From CAZGKW01 sp964526295 (GTDB lineage Bacteria > Planctomycetota > Phycisphaerae > FEN-1346), in NCBI GenBank assembly GCA_964526295.1, contig CAZGKW010000084.1, positions 1 to 6,662 of the forward strand: a stretch of DNA of 6,662 nucleotides, written 5' to 3'. The translations under genes were made by a program, and so were the position numbers. Under the pieces are notes generated by a model. That model made no database searches. It saw only the letters and a program-made list of their open reading frames with translations, and was not told the DNA's origin. The stretch's first letter is position 1, and every line of letters begins with the position of its first letter. Shown in pieces: positions 4,715 to 6,662 of this stretch.

Positions 4715-6181
4715 ATGCTCTCGACCGCCGTCCTGGCCCTGAACTGGCCCGCCATCGGGCCCGGTCTGGCACTGGCAGGGGCCGGGGCGCTCGTGCTGGT
4801 CGCCGCGGCGCTGCTCATTCAGGGCCGCCGCCGGCGCCGGCGAGCCGAGGCGGAGTTCAATCAAGCCCGAAGCCGCCTCGACGTCCTGGCCGAGGACCTC
4901 GAGCGGAGTCGCAAACGCTGCCGCGAGCTGGCCCTGATGGCCAAGAGCGCCAAGGCCCTCCGAAACGAGTTCCTCTCGAACATCAGCCACGAGATCCGCA
5001 CCCCCATGAACACGATCATGGGGATGACCGAGCTGGCGATGAGCGGCGACCTTTCCCCGAAGCAGAGGGGCCGCCTGGAGAAGGTCTGGGCCGCCGGCAA
5101 CCAGCTCCTGAACCTGCTGAACGACCTGCTGGACCTGTCGCGGATCCACGCCCGCCGTCTGGAGCTCGACCCGCAGGACTTCCGCCTTCGCGACTGCCTC
5201 AGCGATCTGGCGGCCAAGTACGAACCCCTGGCCCGCCGCAAGGGCCTCGCCTTGACGACGACGGTCGACCCGGCCGTGCCGGACGAGCTGGTGGGCGACC
5301 CGGGCCGGCTTCGCCAGGCAGTGGCGGCCCTCCTCTCGAACGCCGTCAAGTTCACCGAGGAGGGGGCGATCGAGATGAGAATCGAGGCGGACGACCCGGC
5401 GCCCGGCGGGCCGGTCGGCTTGCACGTGACGGTCTCGGACACGGGCATCGGCGTGCCGGCGCCCATGCGGCAGGCCATCTTCCACGCCTTCCGGCAGGCC
5501 GACGGGTCGGCCACGCGGACCTACGAGGGATGCGGCATCGGACTGACGATCGCCTCGGAGATCGTGGCCCTGATGGGCGGCCGGATGTGGGTCGAGGGCC
5601 GGGCCGACGGCGGCAGCCGGTTCCACTTCACGGCCCGGTTCCGGACGGGGTCGCCGGCGGCGGCATCACTGATGGCCGACCGACCCGAACGACTGGCGGG
5701 CACCCGCATCCTGGTCGTCCATCGCGACGCGGAGATCGGGCGGTCGCTCTCGGCGACTCTGAGGGACCTCAAGATGGCCCCCACGGGCGAGACGACCGCC
5801 GAGGGGGCGCTGTCGGCCCTGGCGCAGGCCCGCGACGACGGCCGGCCGTTCCAGGTGGCCCTGGTGGACGCGACGCTGGGCCAGGACGCCGGCGGGGGCG
5901 GCCTCGTCGAGCGGATCGCCCGGGCCGAAGGCACCGCCGGGCCGAGGGTCGTCGTCGTCACCCACGCCGGGAAACGCGGCGAACCGGGCGGGTACCGCGA
6001 ACTGGGCGTGGCGGCCTATCTGACGCTGCCCTTGGCGGCGGACCTCCTGGCGGAAGCCCTGGTCAAGGTGCTGGACCGCCCGGCCGGGGGTCGCCAGCCG
6101 CCGATCACAAACCATTCCCTGAGGCAGGACCGGGGGACGCTCGTCGCCACCCCCGCCATCGCCGCGACCTCCGAGGGTTAA
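4715..6181 (+). CDS. Hybrid sensor histidine kinase with degenerate, C-terminal receiver
   Basis: This is a 488-residue membrane-anchored kinase without a recognisable sensor domain. One membrane segment (about 14-36) is followed by an Arg-rich stop (38-43) and a probable coiled coil (43-85). The HisKA domain has the H-box NEFLSNISHEIRTPMN with phospho-acceptor His92. The ATPase domain has the N-box LLSNAVKFT (Asn209), SDTGIGVP (Asp242), the F-box IFHAFRQADG, and G2 GCGIGLTIA (272-280). The core looks active. A receiver follows at about 331-454: Asp385 and Thr416 are kept, but the acidic pair is His336-Arg337 and the conserved Lys is Leu438 (YLTLPL), so phosphotransfer is doubtful. The last residues (PPITNHSLRQDRG) match the usual linker to a second receiver, which is missing. 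ATG 4715 has GGAGAGG at 4701-4707. No response regulator lies beside it, so the partner is unknown. Confidence 0.9.
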   Translation: MLSTAVLALNWPAIGPGLALAGAGALVLVAAALLIQGRRRRRRAEAEFNQARSRLDVLAEDLERSRKRCRELALMAKSAKALRNEFLSNISHEIRTPMNTIMGMTELAMSGDLSPKQRGRLEKVWAAGNQLLNLLNDLLDLSRIHARRLELDPQDFRLRDCLSDLAAKYEPLARRKGLALTTTVDPAVPDELVGDPGRLRQAVAALLSNAVKFTEEGAIEMRIEADDPAPGGPVGLHVTVSDTGIGVPAPMRQAIFHAFRQADGSATRTYEGCGIGLTIASEIVALMGGRMWVEGRADGGSRFHFTARFRTGSPAAASLMADRPERLAGTRILVVHRDAEIGRSLSATLRDLKMAPTGETTAEGALSALAQARDDGRPFQVALVDATLGQDAGGGGLVERIARAEGTAGPRVVVVTHAGKRGEPGGYRELGVAAYLTLPLAADLLAEALVKVLDRPAGGRQPPITNHSLRQDRGTLVATPAIAATSEG

Positions 6182-6200
6182 GCGGCCCGCCGACCCTGAG

Positions 6201-6220
6201 CCGCCAACGTGAGTTGGCGG
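6201..6220 (+). terminator. 8-bp hairpin with GTGA tetraloop after the kinase stop
   Basis: CCGCCAAC (6201-6208) pairs perfectly with GTTGGCGG (6213-6220) around a GTGA (GNRA-type) tetraloop, 19 bases after the stop codon. No T-run follows on either strand, so it is a weak terminator candidate or a REP-like palindrome. Its proximity to the other palindromes at 6372-6662 favours a repeat origin. Confidence 0.45.
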
Positions 6221-6371
6221 GTACGCGCGTTCTTGATCCCGCGCCCGCCGCACCGACCGCTGGCGTGTGGTGCCATCCGAGCCGCTTTGGCTCACCGTCC
6301 GTGGCCCGGATCAGTCGCCCCCCCGGGGCCCTGGAAGAAGATAGGGCTACTTTGTCAACTTCGCCATCATC
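6221..6371. other. Non-coding stretch with one imperfect stem
   Basis: No gene is supported. GAGCC 6279-6283 pairs with GGCTC 6289-6293 (loop GCTTT). Flanking GCCA 6272-6275 with TGGC 6302-6305 could extend it into a larger imperfect stem. This may be another dispersed-repeat copy, but only one copy is visible here. A TTGACA on the minus strand near 6353-6358 has no -10 at a proper distance. Confidence 0.35.
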
Positions 6372-6419
6372 CACAAGGGCCGTAGCGCCGTGCCCAGTCG
6401 TGGGCACCGCGCGGCGGGC
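6372..6419 (+). repeat. 48-base direct repeat, copy 1
   Basis: Begins CACAAGGGCCGTAGCGCC and ends GCGCGGCGGGC. It is identical to 6571-6618, 199 bases further on. It holds an inverted repeat: GTGCCCA 6390-6396 / TGGGCAC 6401-6407 with loop GTCG, flanked across a C-C mismatch by GCGC 6385-6388 / GCGC 6409-6412. Confidence 0.85.
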
Positions 6420-6456
6420 CAACCAATGGAAAGCGCGGCGGGCGAACTAATGGAAA
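6409..6456 (+). repeat. Two tandem 24-base units
   Basis: Two adjacent 24-base units at 6409-6432 and 6433-6456 both begin GCGCGGCGGGC and end AATGGAAA. They differ at two bases (CCAACC versus CGAACT). A third start at 6457 leads into the palindrome instead. In the second large copy (from 6571) only one such unit is present, so the number of units varies. Confidence 0.8.
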
Positions 6457-6457
6457 G

Positions 6458-6483
6458 CGCGGCGGGCAGTCCTGCCCGCCGCG
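6458..6483. repeat. 11-bp perfect palindrome, loop GTCC
   Basis: CGCGGCGGGCA (6458-6468) and TGCCCGCCGCG (6473-6483) pair perfectly around GTCC. The same element recurs at 6633-6658. Confidence 0.85.
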
Positions 6484-6507
6484 AAAGGGACTTCGAAACG
6501 CAAGTGA

Positions 6508-6533
6508 CGCGGTGGGCAAGACTGCCCACCGCG
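6508..6533. repeat. 11-bp perfect palindrome, loop AGAC
   Basis: CGCGGTGGGCA (6508-6518) and TGCCCACCGCG (6523-6533) pair perfectly around AGAC. It differs from the 6458-6483 palindrome by a matched pair of changes, one in each arm, so pairing is preserved. Confidence 0.85.
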
Positions 6534-6570
6534 CTACAGCAAGGGGCGCTGGAACAAGGGCGGCTGGAAT

Positions 6571-6618
6571 CACAAGGGCCGTAGCGCCGTGCCCAGTCGT
6601 GGGCACCGCGCGGCGGGC
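6571..6618 (+). repeat. 48-base direct repeat, copy 2
   Basis: Identical over 48 bases to 6372-6419, including the GTGCCCA-GTCG-TGGGCAC stem (here 6589-6606). A short related repeat, GCTGGAA(TCA)CAAGGGC, occurs at 6548-6561 and 6563-6579, so copy 2 is preceded by its own small duplication. Confidence 0.85.
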
Positions 6619-6632
6619 GAACTAATGGAAAG

Positions 6633-6658
6633 CGCGGCGGGCAGTCCTGCCCGCCGCG
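6633..6658. repeat. 11-bp perfect palindrome, second copy
   Basis: CGCGGCGGGCA (6633-6643) and TGCCCGCCGCG (6648-6658) around GTCC, identical to 6458-6483. The offset is 175 rather than 199, explained by the missing 24-base unit. The element continues to or past the window edge. Confidence 0.85.
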
Positions 6659-6662
6659 AAAG

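Larger units (their letters stand above)
6372..6662. repeat. REP/MITE-like cluster of direct repeats and palindromes
   Basis: A 48-base sequence at 6372-6419 recurs without change at 6571-6618. It is followed in both copies by the same GAACTAATGGAAAG stretch and palindrome; the second copy lacks one 24-base unit. The window ends inside the second copy. Five palindromes lie in the tract (6385-6412, 6458-6483, 6508-6533, 6584-6611, 6633-6658). No transposase is seen, so these are non-autonomous. Their protein-free, GC-rich, stem-forming nature fits dispersed intergenic repeats of the REP/REPIN type. Copy number elsewhere cannot be judged from here. Confidence 0.8.

Noticed and set aside
4346..5626. 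426-codon minus-strand frame opposite the kinase
   Set aside because: It is an antisense shadow without domain features and without a ribosome site.
4699..6450. 583-codon plus-strand frame overlapping the kinase
   Set aside because: It lies in another frame of the kinase, is Gly/Arg/Pro-rich with no motif, and runs into the repeats. The kinase frame has all the conserved boxes and the ribosome site.
6372..6662. CRISPR array, because of repeated units with spacing
   Set aside because: Repeats are palindromic, unequal in spacing (24, 175, 199 bases) and the intervening DNA is itself repeated; no cas genes.

Overview
The window is high-GC bacterial DNA and most likely comes from a planctomycete, probably Phycisphaerae-like or an uncultured relative. 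Three adjacent secreted proteins end in PEP-CTERM sorting tails. One of them also carries two dockerin-like calcium-binding loops in the style common in that phylum, and the non-coding DNA is rich in palindromic repeats. This assignment is an inference from protein style; no rRNA or marker gene is present.

Left part (1-3431, minus strand): three genes run leftward in the order 2232-3431 (secreted PEP-CTERM protein, possibly a CBM9-like sandwich), 1059-2045 (papain-like C39-type peptidase + two dockerin-like loops + PEP-CTERM) and 48-986 (secreted PEP-CTERM protein). Each has a Shine-Dalgarno sequence and a signal peptide. The last two are 72 bases apart and could be co-transcribed. The first is followed by a strong hairpin and a 186-base gap. 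All three should be exported and processed by an exosortase encoded elsewhere.

Middle (3432-4714): almost 1.3 kb between divergent genes with no convincing protein gene, but with clear non-coding signals. A near-consensus sigma-70 promoter (TTGACG-18-TACAAT, 3775-3804) leads rightward to a 12-bp perfect hairpin with a T6 run (3851-3902), predicting a small RNA of about 92 nt. A second strong promoter (TTGACA-16-TATACT, 4250 to 4223, minus strand) leads leftward to a short hairpin with a T8 run (4062 to 4041), predicting an RNA of about 177 nt. The two units converge. The segment just upstream of the first PEP-CTERM gene has a series of perfect or near-perfect stems, a possible structured leader.

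Right part (4715-6181, plus strand): a membrane-anchored hybrid histidine kinase with an intact kinase core but a degenerate receiver. It stops in what looks like the linker to a second receiver that is missing.

Right end (6182-6662): non-coding. A stem with a GTGA tetraloop lies just after the kinase stop, followed by a cluster of long palindromes and direct repeats, REP/MITE-like, that runs off the window edge. The most novel candidates are the two convergent small-RNA units and the truncated kinase; no defence, CRISPR or mobile-element protein genes are present.
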